From the NCBI GenBank assembly GCA_949294185.1, contig CASFGA010000001.1, positions 124,001 through 188,000 of the forward strand: DNA of 64,000 nt. The letters are read 5' to 3'. The DNA is from an uncultured Bacteroides sp. Its GTDB lineage: Bacteria; Bacteroidota; Bacteroidia; Bacteroidales; Bacteroidaceae. The notes beneath the pieces were generated by a model that was given only the letters and a program-made list of their open reading frames with translations, ran no database searches and was not told where the DNA came from. Made by a program: the position numbers and the translations under genes. This document shows positions 36,197-45,590 of the stretch, in pieces (within the stretch, counting starts at the first letter, position 1; each line of letters opens with the position of its first letter).

Positions 36197-38305
36197 TCAG
36201 CGCTGACGGTTCAGTTCCTCCCGTGTAGGACTGCGATACAGCCCTACATTCAGTCTCGCCTTCTGACATTCCTCAAGCGTATGCACAGGAGGATCGACAT
36301 AATCGGGCAACGGCATGCGGCTGAAAGTCTGGAAATAAAGCAGACACCCGTCTTTCCACCATTCCGCATCACGCGTCTGAGTCATCAGGCGTACCTGCAC
36401 ATCTTTGAATATATCCGGATCAACCTTCCCTTGCAGGCTGTTCCACTGACGCTGCATATCACGCGCCTCATCCACTCCATGCTGGTATCTGAAACAAAGT
36501 TCTTCCCACAAGGTTCGACCACTCTGACAACGGTGATTCCACGGCACATGATGAAACCAAAGCAGATATTTGTCCGGGCAAGTGCTGACATCCTCCACCA
36601 AACGGTAGAATTCATCGGGATATTGCGCGGTATTGCCGCTTCCCGTAGCAACAGTGCGGTCGAAACCGATACCTGAAGCATCAGCCTGATTGTAGAAGAC
36701 CGGAAGCCAGTCGCGGCGCACTCCCGGCATATCCTGCCACGGCCCCGGCGCATAATGAGAATCGCCGAACTGATGATGCAGCCCGACAGGCATCTCATAA
36801 TCCACCACCGCCTCACGGCTGCGCATCAGCATGTCAACAACTGTGGAAAACACATCCGAACCTTCGGACGAAAGGAATGTCTGTGCCACCCACTCCTTTG
36901 CTACCGATTCCGCATCCAGTTGGGGATTCCATGCCATGCGTCCGTAAGCATACCAGTTTGCCTGTGCCAACGGATGTCCGCACCAGCTAGCATCCGTCCC
37001 CACATTGGCAACGGCGGATATGGCATTATAGCGAGACTGCTGCTGATAAGGCGCATAACCGGCATAACGGTTCACTTCCTCGAAAAACTCCTGCCACATC
37101 GTGCCGAGATAAGCCAGATGGTTCGACTGTCCCAGATATTCCTGGGTTACTTGAAATTCCGCCATGCAGGAAGTCTCGTGCAAAGCTCCGAAAAGCGGAT
37201 TAAACGGCTCGCGCGGTTGGAAGTCGATAGGGCCGTTCTTTATCTGTATGATTACATTGTCAAGGAATTTCCCGTCGAGGTGCTCAAACTCCAGACGCGC
37301 CTGCTTGGCCCGATCAGGATCGGTAGGACTATAAACGAAAGCCCTCCACATCACAATGCCGCCATACGGGCGCAAAGCCTGTGCCAACACATTTGCTCCG
37401 TCGGCATGCGTCCGTCCGAAATCCATCGGGCCCGGCTGCCCCTCACTGTTGGCCTTGACCAAAAAACCGCCGAAATCCGGTATCAGCTTATAGATGTCTT
37501 TCACCTTTTGCTTCCACCACCGCTGCACATCCTTATCAAGCGGGTCGGCTGTCTTCAGCTTGTCCAAAACCACCGGACTGGAAAAGTTAACCGCCAGATA
37601 AACCTTGATGCCGTAAGGACGAAGCGCATCCGCATACTGTCTCACCCAGTCCAACACTTCAGGGGTCAGCATCTGGGGCGAAGCATTCACATTGTTAAGC
37701 ACAGCTCCATTAATGCCCAACGAAGCGTTGGCCCGCATATACATGGTGTTATGAAGCGGGTTATTGACAATCCCGTCCACATCATTGGTCTTATCAGCCT
37801 TCATATTCCAGAAAATGCTGCGGCCGGCATACCCGCGTTCGCTGTTCCCGTTCAGATTATCCCAGTGGTCAAGCACACGAATATCATGGAAAGGGGTCTC
37901 GGTCACGGTGAAATCCTCCTTTCCGGCCATGGCACCGGCTATGCTTCCCGTGCCTTGCAGCCGAAGCAGATGATAGGCTCCGTAAAGCAAGCCTATATCC
38001 GAAGGCGAAGAAACGATAGTCAACCCACCGCGGATGCTGACAGTAAAGGCATCATCCTTCATTCCCTTTCTCCGAACCGTCTGAAGCGTGACGCTTCCTC
38101 CCCGCCAAGCCTGAACAAGCTCCTTTACAGCAATGTCTGTCGTAGGGGAAGCCTTTGCATCCAACGTTATCTGCGGACTGCCCGATGCCGTCTGCCTGAG
38201 CCAAAGACGGGAGCCGTCGTCGGCATGCACTGCTACCGGAGCCGTCAGCAGCATAGCCGCAACACCTGTTGCGACAAGATTCCTGATTTTGTTTGCCATC
38301 ATCAT
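36197..38305 (-). CDS. GH67 alpha-glucuronidase
   Basis: A 702-residue secreted enzyme with a signal peptide (ends VHADD). The N-terminal alpha/beta domain and the barrel are typical of GH67: RVLDHWDNLNG, FGGFLVKANSEGQPGP near residue 285, MWRAFVY, and DWLPVFYNQADASGIGFDR. The catalytic carboxylates of the family lie in these segments. GH67 cleaves terminal (4-O-methyl-)glucuronic acid from the non-reducing end of xylo-oligosaccharides. This is the clearest marker that the PUL targets glucuronoxylan. The start could be any of three successive ATGs (38305, 38302, 38299). It follows the GH43 gene by 25 bases and shares its promoter. Confidence 0.92.
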   Translation of the reverse strand: MMMANKIRNLVATGVAAMLLTAPVAVHADDGSRLWLRQTASGSPQITLDAKASPTTDIAVKELVQAWRGGSVTLQTVRRKGMKDDAFTVSIRGGLTIVSSPSDIGLLYGAYHLLRLQGTGSIAGAMAGKEDFTVTETPFHDIRVLDHWDNLNGNSERGYAGRSIFWNMKADKTNDVDGIVNNPLHNTMYMRANASLGINGAVLNNVNASPQMLTPEVLDWVRQYADALRPYGIKVYLAVNFSSPVVLDKLKTADPLDKDVQRWWKQKVKDIYKLIPDFGGFLVKANSEGQPGPMDFGRTHADGANVLAQALRPYGGIVMWRAFVYSPTDPDRAKQARLEFEHLDGKFLDNVIIQIKNGPIDFQPREPFNPLFGALHETSCMAEFQVTQEYLGQSNHLAYLGTMWQEFFEEVNRYAGYAPYQQQSRYNAISAVANVGTDASWCGHPLAQANWYAYGRMAWNPQLDAESVAKEWVAQTFLSSEGSDVFSTVVDMLMRSREAVVDYEMPVGLHHQFGDSHYAPGPWQDMPGVRRDWLPVFYNQADASGIGFDRTVATGSGNTAQYPDEFYRLVEDVSTCPDKYLLWFHHVPWNHRCQSGRTLWEELCFRYQHGVDEARDMQRQWNSLQGKVDPDIFKDVQVRLMTQTRDAEWWKDGCLLYFQTFSRMPLPDYVDPPVHTLEECQKARLNVGLYRSPTREELNRQR

Positions 38306-38330
38306 TTAATATAAGTGTTTTAAAAAAGAT

Positions 38331-39893
38331 TTATAAATCAGTCTGATAATCAAAATAATCAAAGTCAACCACACTTTCCGCATCACCCTGAGCAAAAAGA
38401 GCAAGATGCACACCTACAAATCCCCCAAGCGTTTCGGTACTGAGATAACGATAATCCTGACTGGCAAGGCGGATAAAGTTTTTCCCGTCCATGCTGTACG
38501 ACAGATGATAGAGCTGAGGGTCGCCTTCCACACGCAGATAAACCTTCGATGACGGCAACGCCACCTCCTTCTCCACATGCGAAATCAAGCCGATGCGGAT
38601 AACCGCCTGAACGAAATACTTTCCGTCACGCTTCACTATGCGGGTATCGTAATGATTGAGCGGAGCCGCATAAGCCGTAATGCCCGCTTCCGCTCCGTCT
38701 TTCAGCCGTGAAGCGTCCACATAGGTTGTGGCATGAAATGTCTTTTCCGTCTGCCGCCGTCCGATCCATGTCAGCGTCTTGCCGGTTTCATCCACTGTCG
38801 TAGGCGTAGCCCTCATGCGCAGCCAGCCTTTGCGGGACTTCAAGTCATAATTGCCGTATTCAGGATTGCAGAGATAGCTCCAATAGAGAGGCTGTTTGCC
38901 CTCCGCAAAATCATCGCGCAAGGGTTCTTCCGGCACAGGCACCTGCGGAAGAGTCTTGCAGTTCATGTCAATCTGCAAAGTGCCGTCGCGATTCACTACC
39001 GGCCAGGCACCCTCGTCCCAACGCACCGGAGCAAGGAACGTTTCCCGTCCCATCACATGCTGCAAGTATCCGTGAGTGCGGTATCCCAAACATACCATCC
39101 ACCAGGAACCGTCGGGAGCATCCACCAGATCGGCATGTCCCAAACCCTGTATCGGACTGTTCTCCATCTTTTGAGAAAAGTGAGTCAGTATCGGATTCGA
39201 CGGACAAGGAGTATAAGGCCCGGTCAGTTCGCGGCTTCGGGCTATCGTGACATAATGTCCGTGCTCGGTTCCTCCCTCGGCCAACAGCAGATAATAATAT
39301 CCGTCCTTCTTATAAATATGAGGAGCCTCCGGATAACGTCCGCCCAAACCGCTCCAAAGCAGGTGCTCCTCGCCTATCTTTTCGCCCGTCTCCACATTAA
39401 TTTCAGCAATGCGGATGTATTCATTTGTCCAAAGCAAGTAGCATCGGCCGTCTTCGAAAAAGAAAGAAGGGTCGCAGCCGCTTGTCCACTTTATTTCAAC
39501 AGGTTCTGACCACTCGCCTGTCGGGTCATCCGTCCAGACATAAAAATGCCTGCCTCCGGGGAAAATGGTGGAAACCATGTAAAAGCGCCCGTTATCATAA
39601 CGTATGGTAGGAGCATAAACTCCCTTCAGAAAGTCAGCCCCTGTCAGATCAAGCTGTGATTTGCGCGTCAGGCAATGTCCGATCTGCTCCCAATGAATGA
39701 GATCCTTGCTGTGATATACCGGCACACCGGGGAAAAACTGGAATGTACTGTTCACCAGATAGAAGTCATCGCCGACGCGGCATACGCTCGGATCGGCATG
39801 AAAACCCGGAAGTACCGGATTACGGAAACCTTGAGCCATGCCGACAACCGCGGCCGCACAGGCCAACCAAAAGAATAAAAAAACGCGTTTCAT
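38331..39893 (-). CDS. GH43 glycosidase with C-terminal beta-sandwich (beta-xylosidase-like)
   Basis: 520 residues from the ATG at 39893, which opens a clean signal peptide (MKRVFLFFWLACAAAVVGMA). An in-frame GTG at 39956 would put the start inside the regulator site and was rejected. Catalytic residues: base Asp in FHADPSVCRVGDD, modulating Asp in GCDPSFFFEDG, acid Glu in YPEAPHIYKKDG. The C-terminal sandwich runs from about residue 310 to VDFDYFDYQTD. The phrase STFQFFPGVPVYHSKDL marks the beta-xylosidase/arabinofuranosidase branch. Operon with GH67; together they trim glucuronoxylo-oligosaccharides from the non-reducing end. Confidence 0.85.
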   Translation of the reverse strand: MKRVFLFFWLACAAAVVGMAQGFRNPVLPGFHADPSVCRVGDDFYLVNSTFQFFPGVPVYHSKDLIHWEQIGHCLTRKSQLDLTGADFLKGVYAPTIRYDNGRFYMVSTIFPGGRHFYVWTDDPTGEWSEPVEIKWTSGCDPSFFFEDGRCYLLWTNEYIRIAEINVETGEKIGEEHLLWSGLGGRYPEAPHIYKKDGYYYLLLAEGGTEHGHYVTIARSRELTGPYTPCPSNPILTHFSQKMENSPIQGLGHADLVDAPDGSWWMVCLGYRTHGYLQHVMGRETFLAPVRWDEGAWPVVNRDGTLQIDMNCKTLPQVPVPEEPLRDDFAEGKQPLYWSYLCNPEYGNYDLKSRKGWLRMRATPTTVDETGKTLTWIGRRQTEKTFHATTYVDASRLKDGAEAGITAYAAPLNHYDTRIVKRDGKYFVQAVIRIGLISHVEKEVALPSSKVYLRVEGDPQLYHLSYSMDGKNFIRLASQDYRYLSTETLGGFVGVHLALFAQGDAESVVDFDYFDYQTDL

Positions 39894-39916
39894 AATGCTA
39901 TCAGATTTTAACGGAA

Positions 39917-39983
39917 TAAAGGTAGTAAGTTTTTGCAGGAAATACGGAATACTCACGTTACAAAAAGCTTCGTCCGTGTTTCA
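39917..39983 (-). promoter_or_regulatory. Promoter and regulator direct repeat, site B (GH43-GH67 operon)
   Basis: On the minus strand TGAAAC (39983-39978), 15 bases, TGTAAC (39962-39957), then 32 bases to TACCTTTA (39924-39917), a 7-of-8 match to the -7 box. The 21-bp period equals that of the other sites. No good -33 box is seen. Confidence 0.6.
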
Positions 39984-40061
39984 TTTCCACATTTATGATG
40001 CCTGTCCCGCTTGAATTTTAAAAGCATCAACCATCCATATATCCCTAACCATAAAAATAAA

Positions 40062-40113
40062 GCAACGGGGAATCCGACAGTCTTCTTAAAGAACTATCCA
40101 GATTCTCCGTTGC
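40062..40113 (-). terminator. Terminator after the SusC-SusD pair
   Basis: GCAACGGGGAATC (40062-40074) pairs with GATTCTCCGTTGC (40101-40113), 13 bp with one G-T pair. On the minus strand it is followed by a T-rich stretch (40061-40050). Confidence 0.75.
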
Positions 40114-40168
40114 ACAAAATCAAAAAACAGACATCCTTTATCTTAATAAAAGCGCAGGCTATAATATA

Positions 40169-42160
40169 TCAATATCCCGGATTCTGATAAACGGCCTTTT
40201 CTTCTTCCGTCATCGTCATGGCATCCAACTGTCCTTGCGGAATCGGACGGAGATAATGATAGTCTTCAATCGTACGGACAATCGTCTGCTTGGTATGGTC
40301 TCCATAGTCAGCCCCGCATATTTCATACTGTCCGGCCTTTTCTTTCCACATCTGCGTGCGGACAAGGTCAAGCCAACGGTAGCCTTCACCGAAATATTCA
40401 CGCAGACGCTCATCCAAAATATAGTCGATGGTTATGGTCGCAGGTGTCTGGCTTGCCAGATCGGCGCTGTAGTCGCCGGTCTTTTCCTGATTTTCGGCAA
40501 CACTGAAAGTCCACTTTCCGGCACGCTTCCTGATGACATTTATCAGATCACGGGCACTCATATATGTCGCATTGGCTCCTTTGACAGCTGCTTCGGCGGC
40601 AATGAAGTAGAATTCTGAGAACTTGGCAATGTTATACGGACGGGTATTCCCGGCATTCGGCTGCCCTACGCCCGTACCATTGTCCGTACGGTAAGGCCCC
40701 CACTTCCAGAAACCCGGATAAACACGGCGGCTGATGCCGTCAGGACTTACCACGAAATCGGCACGGCCAGGAAGAGTTCCTACACCAATCGCATTATCTC
40801 CCGGATCGGGTTTTCCATCCTTGGTCGGATAAGAAATTGCGGTGGCAGGCTCTTCCGACAAGAAAGTAAGAACAGCTTCCCCTTCACGCACCTGCATGTT
40901 ATTGGCTGCATAGACAAATTCCGGACAATCCGCTCCCGTCAGTTCAGTAGACCAGTTCCCCCGATAGACGGTCATGAACGTACCATCGTAGCGTGAGTCC
41001 TTGTCCTTGTTATCGAATGTGCGAATGGCATTGATGGTCGGACAGAAACGAGTCCACGGGCGTCCGTAACCCTGTACGGCCACACGGCGGAGAGGATTAA
41101 CCTTTTCATCCCACTGACTACCATTCAATGTTTTCGCACAAGCCAGTATCGTATAGTTCCAGTTCGGGAACCATCCACAGAAGAAATCAGGTGCGGCACC
41201 TGTACCTGCTCCCGTCGTCGGACCGCCATTATAATAGGCATCACTCTCCGTATGGTCGGCATACAGCAGGATTTCCTTGTTACGGTCATATTGGCCTGCA
41301 TTCACCTGATAATAATAATCCATCAATCCATACGGGCCAGGGTTCTGAATGGCTGTTACTGCAATATCATAAGCCTGCTGGAAATACCACTGCGCGTCGT
41401 GTCCGTCGGGATCCGTACGTTCGCATTCAGGATAAGTCGGAATGTTCTTGGGGTTTTCCAACCACCATCCGTAAGTCAGATAAGCTTTCGACAGGAACAG
41501 ACGAGCCACATTCTTCGTCACACCTCCGGTTACTCTCGGATTTTCCGGCAGCTTCTCTATGGCGTCCACCAGGTCTGGAAAGACAACCTTTGTATAGACT
41601 TCCGGCACGGTGTTGCGCGTGGATATGCGGACAGCCGAGATGTTGAACTTCAGTTCACCGGAACCCAAGTCCAAAGGAACTCCTCCAAAGGTCTGAACTA
41701 GCTGGAAATAGTCGAAGGCACGGAAAAAACGAGCCTCAGCCAACAAAGCCTCATCCAATCCGGCAGCCGTTCCATTTTCAATGATACCGTTGGCCGTATT
41801 GATGTTTGAATAGACACCGCCCCAAAGCGCATCGGCACGGCAAGACGACGGATTCAGATTACTGATATCCGACATGTCTATGTCTTTGAAGTTTCCGTCA
41901 CCCTCGGCCGCATAAGTCATTTCATCCGTACCGCCTTCGCAAGCCGCATAATAATACTGCCCGTATATATAGCGCAAATGGGCGTACAGTGAAGTTATTC
42001 CTCCCTCAATACCTCTCTCCGTCTGGAAATAATTCGGGTCGTAAAAGCTACGGGGCTGCTCATCCAAAATGTCGGAACAAGAAGTGGCAAAGAGCAAAGT
42101 CAATGCAAACGTTCCTATAGCTTTTGTCTTTCTGTTGAATATATTCGGTTTCATAGTCAT
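40169..42160 (-). CDS. SusD/RagB-family outer-membrane glycan-binding lipoprotein
   Basis: 663 residues with a lipoprotein signal (LLFATSC, Cys near residue 28) followed by the typical SusD start SDILDEQPRSFYDPNYF. Tetratricopeptide-like helices dominate the N-terminal half, and the C-terminus holds the conserved block YILDERLREYFGEGYRWLDLVR, split here by the usual variable loops, ending with RPIPQGQLDAM. SusD proteins cap the SusC barrel at the cell surface and bind oligosaccharides for import. Located 11 bases downstream of SusC. It is the only SusD in the window, whereas well-studied xylan loci often have two pairs. Confidence 0.93.
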   Translation of the reverse strand: MTMKPNIFNRKTKAIGTFALTLLFATSCSDILDEQPRSFYDPNYFQTERGIEGGITSLYAHLRYIYGQYYYAACEGGTDEMTYAAEGDGNFKDIDMSDISNLNPSSCRADALWGGVYSNINTANGIIENGTAAGLDEALLAEARFFRAFDYFQLVQTFGGVPLDLGSGELKFNISAVRISTRNTVPEVYTKVVFPDLVDAIEKLPENPRVTGGVTKNVARLFLSKAYLTYGWWLENPKNIPTYPECERTDPDGHDAQWYFQQAYDIAVTAIQNPGPYGLMDYYYQVNAGQYDRNKEILLYADHTESDAYYNGGPTTGAGTGAAPDFFCGWFPNWNYTILACAKTLNGSQWDEKVNPLRRVAVQGYGRPWTRFCPTINAIRTFDNKDKDSRYDGTFMTVYRGNWSTELTGADCPEFVYAANNMQVREGEAVLTFLSEEPATAISYPTKDGKPDPGDNAIGVGTLPGRADFVVSPDGISRRVYPGFWKWGPYRTDNGTGVGQPNAGNTRPYNIAKFSEFYFIAAEAAVKGANATYMSARDLINVIRKRAGKWTFSVAENQEKTGDYSADLASQTPATITIDYILDERLREYFGEGYRWLDLVRTQMWKEKAGQYEICGADYGDHTKQTIVRTIEDYHYLRPIPQGQLDAMTMTEEEKAVYQNPGY

Positions 42161-42171
42161 CGCTTATTAAA

Positions 42172-45100
42172 TTAGAATGTAAGATTAATGCCAAATAAGA
42201 AATTACGGGTTGCCGGAGAGTTTGTTCCTACCATCAACAAACGTTTCAAAGAACCAACAGCCACATTTTCGTTTCCATAAGAGTTGGTTTCCGGGTCAAG
42301 ACCGGTTTCCTTATGATATGGAGAACAGATTACGAACGGGTTCTGCACAGTGATGTATGCGCGCAGATTGTCCACTCCCAAGTTTCTAAGCCATCTTTGA
42401 TTCTCAAACTGATACCCTAAAGTAATCGTGCGGATCTTCCAGTATGAAGCATCAAAATATCCCAAAGTAGAGCCATATTTCGGATTATCACCGCTCTGTA
42501 TTCCTCCCGGCTTCGGATATTTGGCGTCTGTATTGTCTTCCGTCCAGTAATCCACATCCACCTGACCGCGGCGACCCGTCAGCATGTTCAGATATCCATT
42601 GGAAGAATGCAGTGAACTGATAAGGATACCTCCGTATTTGAACGCACCAATGATGCTCAGATCAAAGCCCTTATAGGCTACCCTCGTGCTGAAACCTCCC
42701 TGGAACTTCGGCTCCATGCTCAGAATCTGGCGGTCATCTGCTCCGATAGCACGGGTCGGCTTTCCGTTTTCATCATAATCTCCCGTATATTTCACCTTAA
42801 TCATACCTACGTTTCCTCCCGGCTCAAGAATATCCAGATACGGATCATCCTGCTGCCACAAGCCGATCTTCTCGTAGTCATAGATTACATCAATCGGATA
42901 TCCCACAAACCAGTTGTTCGCTTCATCCCGTTCTTGTCCGGAAGCCAAAGAGGTAATCTTGTTTCTGTTTGCAGAAATGTTTATACTTGCATCCCATGTC
43001 CATCCGTTCAGATTGTCGAGAATGGTTCCGTTGACCGTAAATTCCACACCTTTGTTCTGGGTCTTTCCCACATTGCCCATATAGCTCCCCACACCGGTCG
43101 TACTGGGCAGATTGACATTCAGCAGCAGGTCGTTCGTCTTCTGGATATAATATTCCAAAGTTCCCGACAGGCGACCGTTGAACAAACTGAAGTCCAAACC
43201 GAAGTTCCATGTAGAAGAATACTCCCAACCCAAATCAGCGTTCGGCAATGAAGATACATAATATCCCGTAGCATATCCCGTAGGGCCGAAATTATAAGGC
43301 CGGGTGCTCAGCATACCCAATGTAGAATATGGGTCGACAGCCTGATTGGAAGTCTGTCCGTAACCCACGCGCACCTTCAACATATCCATCCATGTCACAT
43401 TGTCCATAAAAGATTCCTGACGGATATTCCATCCGACAGATACAGCAGGATAAGTATGCCACTGATGACCTTTGGCCAATCGTGAAGAAGCGTCCGAACG
43501 CACGGTTGCACTGAACATATAACGGTTGTCATACGTATACATCGCACGTGCCATATACGACATCAACCCACTCTTCTGATAATTCCAGTTGTTCGGATCG
43601 ACAGTAATCGTGCTTTCAGCACGCCCTATGTTATAGTACTGGAAGTATTCGGCAGGAATGTCCAGTGCCGAGATATGAGACTTGGTGTATGTCGTCTCTT
43701 CTGCCGAGAACATTCCGACCACATTCAACTGATGCTTGTCGTTGAAAGTACGGTCATAGGTAATCAGGTTTTCAATCGCCCAGTTGGTTGTTTCCTCATG
43801 CTGCAGAGATGCCGATGAAGGAGTAGGCGTACCACTGTTCACACCCTCGCCCGTAAAGGCACCGTTTTTTGCAGAACGGTAGTTCAAGCCCAGATTCATG
43901 CGATATTTCAGTCCTTCTACCCACGGACACTTCAATTCTGCAAAGAAATTATTATAGGTACCGAATGCAATCTGATCGTTCGCCCAACTGTCGCCCAAGT
44001 TTTCAACCACATCGCGCGTCAATACATACTGCACATCATTAGGCATGGTAACGGTTTTCTTCATGCTGCCGTCTTCATTATAAGGACTTGCCAACGGCGA
44101 CATAGACAATACGCCATACAATCCTACCTGCGTACCTTTCGTTACATTATAGTTTGAATTGGTCGTCAATCCGAACTTCAGATACTTGCCGATGCTCTGC
44201 TCGAAACTTCCGCGCAAAGAATAGCGCGTATACTGCTGGGTAGGAATCACACCCTGGTCTTTATAATAGCCTAAGCCGAAACCATAGCTTCCGCCTTTGG
44301 TTCCACCCGTCACGCCGATGTCATGGCTAGTGACAAACCCTTTGCGGTACATCAAGTCCTGCCAGTCGGTGCTGACATCGTTCGATTCCTCCAAAGTATT
44401 GTTGTAGATGCCGGCATATTCACGCATGGCGGCAAATGTCGGACCGTCCATCATCGGGTATTTCGAGAAGACCGTTTTCAGTCCGGCATAACCGTTGTAG
44501 GTGAATTTGGCCGGAGCTTCCTGCACACCCTTGTTTGTCGTTATCAAGATAACGCCGTTTGCTCCACGTGAACCGTAAATAGCCGTAGATGAAGCATCCT
44601 TCAAGATATCCATACTCTTGATGTCATTCGGGTTGATATCGGAAATATTACCCATAAACGGAATACCGTCCAACACAATCAACGGATCGTTTGAAGCCGT
44701 CAGAGAACGTGTACCACGGATACGAATCTGCATGGTAGCTCCCGGCTGAGAGGAGGTTTGCGACATGTCTACACCGGCCACACGGTTTTGTAACGCGTAT
44801 GTGATATTAGTCGCAGGAACTTCACGCAGCTTCTCGCCGCCGACAGAAGCAATAGAACCTGTAACATCAGACTTGCGGGCCGTACCGTAACCGATGACAA
44901 CAACCTCATCGAGCACTTCCATATCTTCTCTCAATAATATATTAAAAGAAGTCTTTCCCGCTACCGGTATTTCTTGCGTCTGATATCCTACGAAAGAAAC
45001 CCTTAATATAGCATCGGCAGGCACCGACAATTGAAAATTACCGTCAAAATCGGTAATGGTTCCATTGGTAGTACCTTTCTCTACAACACTGGCCCCGATT

Positions 45101-45228
45101 ATGGTTTCACCACTTCGGTCTTTCACAACACCTTTCACTGTAATGTTTTGCGAGAATGCCCACAAAGGTATCAGGCATAGCAAAAACAATAGTCCTAAAG
45201 ACTTGAAAGAATTAATTTTTGTTTTCAT
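42172..45228 (-). CDS. SusC/RagA-family TonB-dependent oligosaccharide transporter
   Basis: A 1018-residue outer-membrane barrel. A signal peptide (ends WAFSQ) is followed by the carboxypeptidase-regulatory-like domain (about 28-105: VKGVVKDRSGETIIGASV), then the TonB-box/plug region starting EVLDEVVVIGYGTARKSDVTGS (two adjoining family motifs) with ITYALQNRVAGVDM and IRGTRSLTASNDPLIVLDG, and then the beta-barrel ending in an aromatic C-terminus (FGINLTF). It imports oligosaccharides released at the surface in an energy-dependent manner. Site C and a -7 box precede it. Forms one transcription unit with SusD. Confidence 0.95.
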   Translation of the reverse strand: MKTKINSFKSLGLLFLLCLIPLWAFSQNITVKGVVKDRSGETIIGASVVEKGTTNGTITDFDGNFQLSVPADAILRVSFVGYQTQEIPVAGKTSFNILLREDMEVLDEVVVIGYGTARKSDVTGSIASVGGEKLREVPATNITYALQNRVAGVDMSQTSSQPGATMQIRIRGTRSLTASNDPLIVLDGIPFMGNISDINPNDIKSMDILKDASSTAIYGSRGANGVILITTNKGVQEAPAKFTYNGYAGLKTVFSKYPMMDGPTFAAMREYAGIYNNTLEESNDVSTDWQDLMYRKGFVTSHDIGVTGGTKGGSYGFGLGYYKDQGVIPTQQYTRYSLRGSFEQSIGKYLKFGLTTNSNYNVTKGTQVGLYGVLSMSPLASPYNEDGSMKKTVTMPNDVQYVLTRDVVENLGDSWANDQIAFGTYNNFFAELKCPWVEGLKYRMNLGLNYRSAKNGAFTGEGVNSGTPTPSSASLQHEETTNWAIENLITYDRTFNDKHQLNVVGMFSAEETTYTKSHISALDIPAEYFQYYNIGRAESTITVDPNNWNYQKSGLMSYMARAMYTYDNRYMFSATVRSDASSRLAKGHQWHTYPAVSVGWNIRQESFMDNVTWMDMLKVRVGYGQTSNQAVDPYSTLGMLSTRPYNFGPTGYATGYYVSSLPNADLGWEYSSTWNFGLDFSLFNGRLSGTLEYYIQKTNDLLLNVNLPSTTGVGSYMGNVGKTQNKGVEFTVNGTILDNLNGWTWDASINISANRNKITSLASGQERDEANNWFVGYPIDVIYDYEKIGLWQQDDPYLDILEPGGNVGMIKVKYTGDYDENGKPTRAIGADDRQILSMEPKFQGGFSTRVAYKGFDLSIIGAFKYGGILISSLHSSNGYLNMLTGRRGQVDVDYWTEDNTDAKYPKPGGIQSGDNPKYGSTLGYFDASYWKIRTITLGYQFENQRWLRNLGVDNLRAYITVQNPFVICSPYHKETGLDPETNSYGNENVAVGSLKRLLMVGTNSPATRNFLFGINLTF

Positions 45229-45268
45229 AATTAGGATTTTGGTTAAAACTATTTTAATATCACAAATA

Positions 45269-45276
45269 CAAAATTA
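45269..45276 (-). promoter_or_regulatory. -7 box of the SusC-SusD operon
   Basis: TAATTTTG on the minus strand (45276-45269), a perfect TAnnTTTG, about 41 bases before the SusC ATG. No -33 box is found at the right distance, as in the GH43 promoter at 32231. Confidence 0.6.
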
Positions 45277-45307
45277 GAAAATAAGGCCATATATCGGTAT
45301 CATCCAA

Positions 45308-45334
45308 GTTTCATTTATTGTTCTGCACGTTACA
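45308..45334 (-). promoter_or_regulatory. Regulator direct repeat, site C (SusC promoter)
   Basis: On the minus strand TGTAAC (45334-45329), 15 bases, TGAAAC (45313-45308), then 31 bases to the -7 box. The arrangement is the same as site D, base for base in spacing. A further near-copy TGTAAT (45354-45349) lies 20 bp upstream. Confidence 0.65.
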
Positions 45335-45514
45335 TTTATCCGGGAAACATTACAAAAAAATTAGGAAACCGTACATTTGTGTTTTATGACATGTTATTCT
45401 CCTGATTCCGTACAGTCCCCTTGACGGAATACATAGTCTTTCAAGCCAAAACCTTTCTTAACATTACCAACCTATCTGCGACAATCTTCAAAAGACACGA
45501 GACAAAAAACAAAA

Positions 45515-45566
45515 GCGCAGTGCCACGAAACTCTGCATTGCAGACACTCGTTTCGTAACACTGCGC
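45515..45566 (-). terminator. Terminator of the ARH / macro / FtsZ-like operon
   Basis: Three stacked stems: GCGCAGTG (45515-45522) with CACTGCGC (45559-45566), ACGAAAC (45525-45531) with GTTTCGT (45550-45556), and TCTGC with GCAGA inside. A symmetric CC/AA internal loop lies between the first two. On the minus strand it runs into TTTTGTTTTTTG. Between here and the SusC promoter (45335-45514) I see nothing else apart from the near half-site at 45349. Confidence 0.88.
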
Positions 45567-45590
45567 AATCTTTTCGAGATGCAGTCATCC

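Noticed and set aside
39954..39956. GTG as start of the GH43 gene that ends at 38331
   Set aside because: It lies upstream of the likely promoter and next to the regulator repeat; the ATG at 39893 opens a clean signal peptide.
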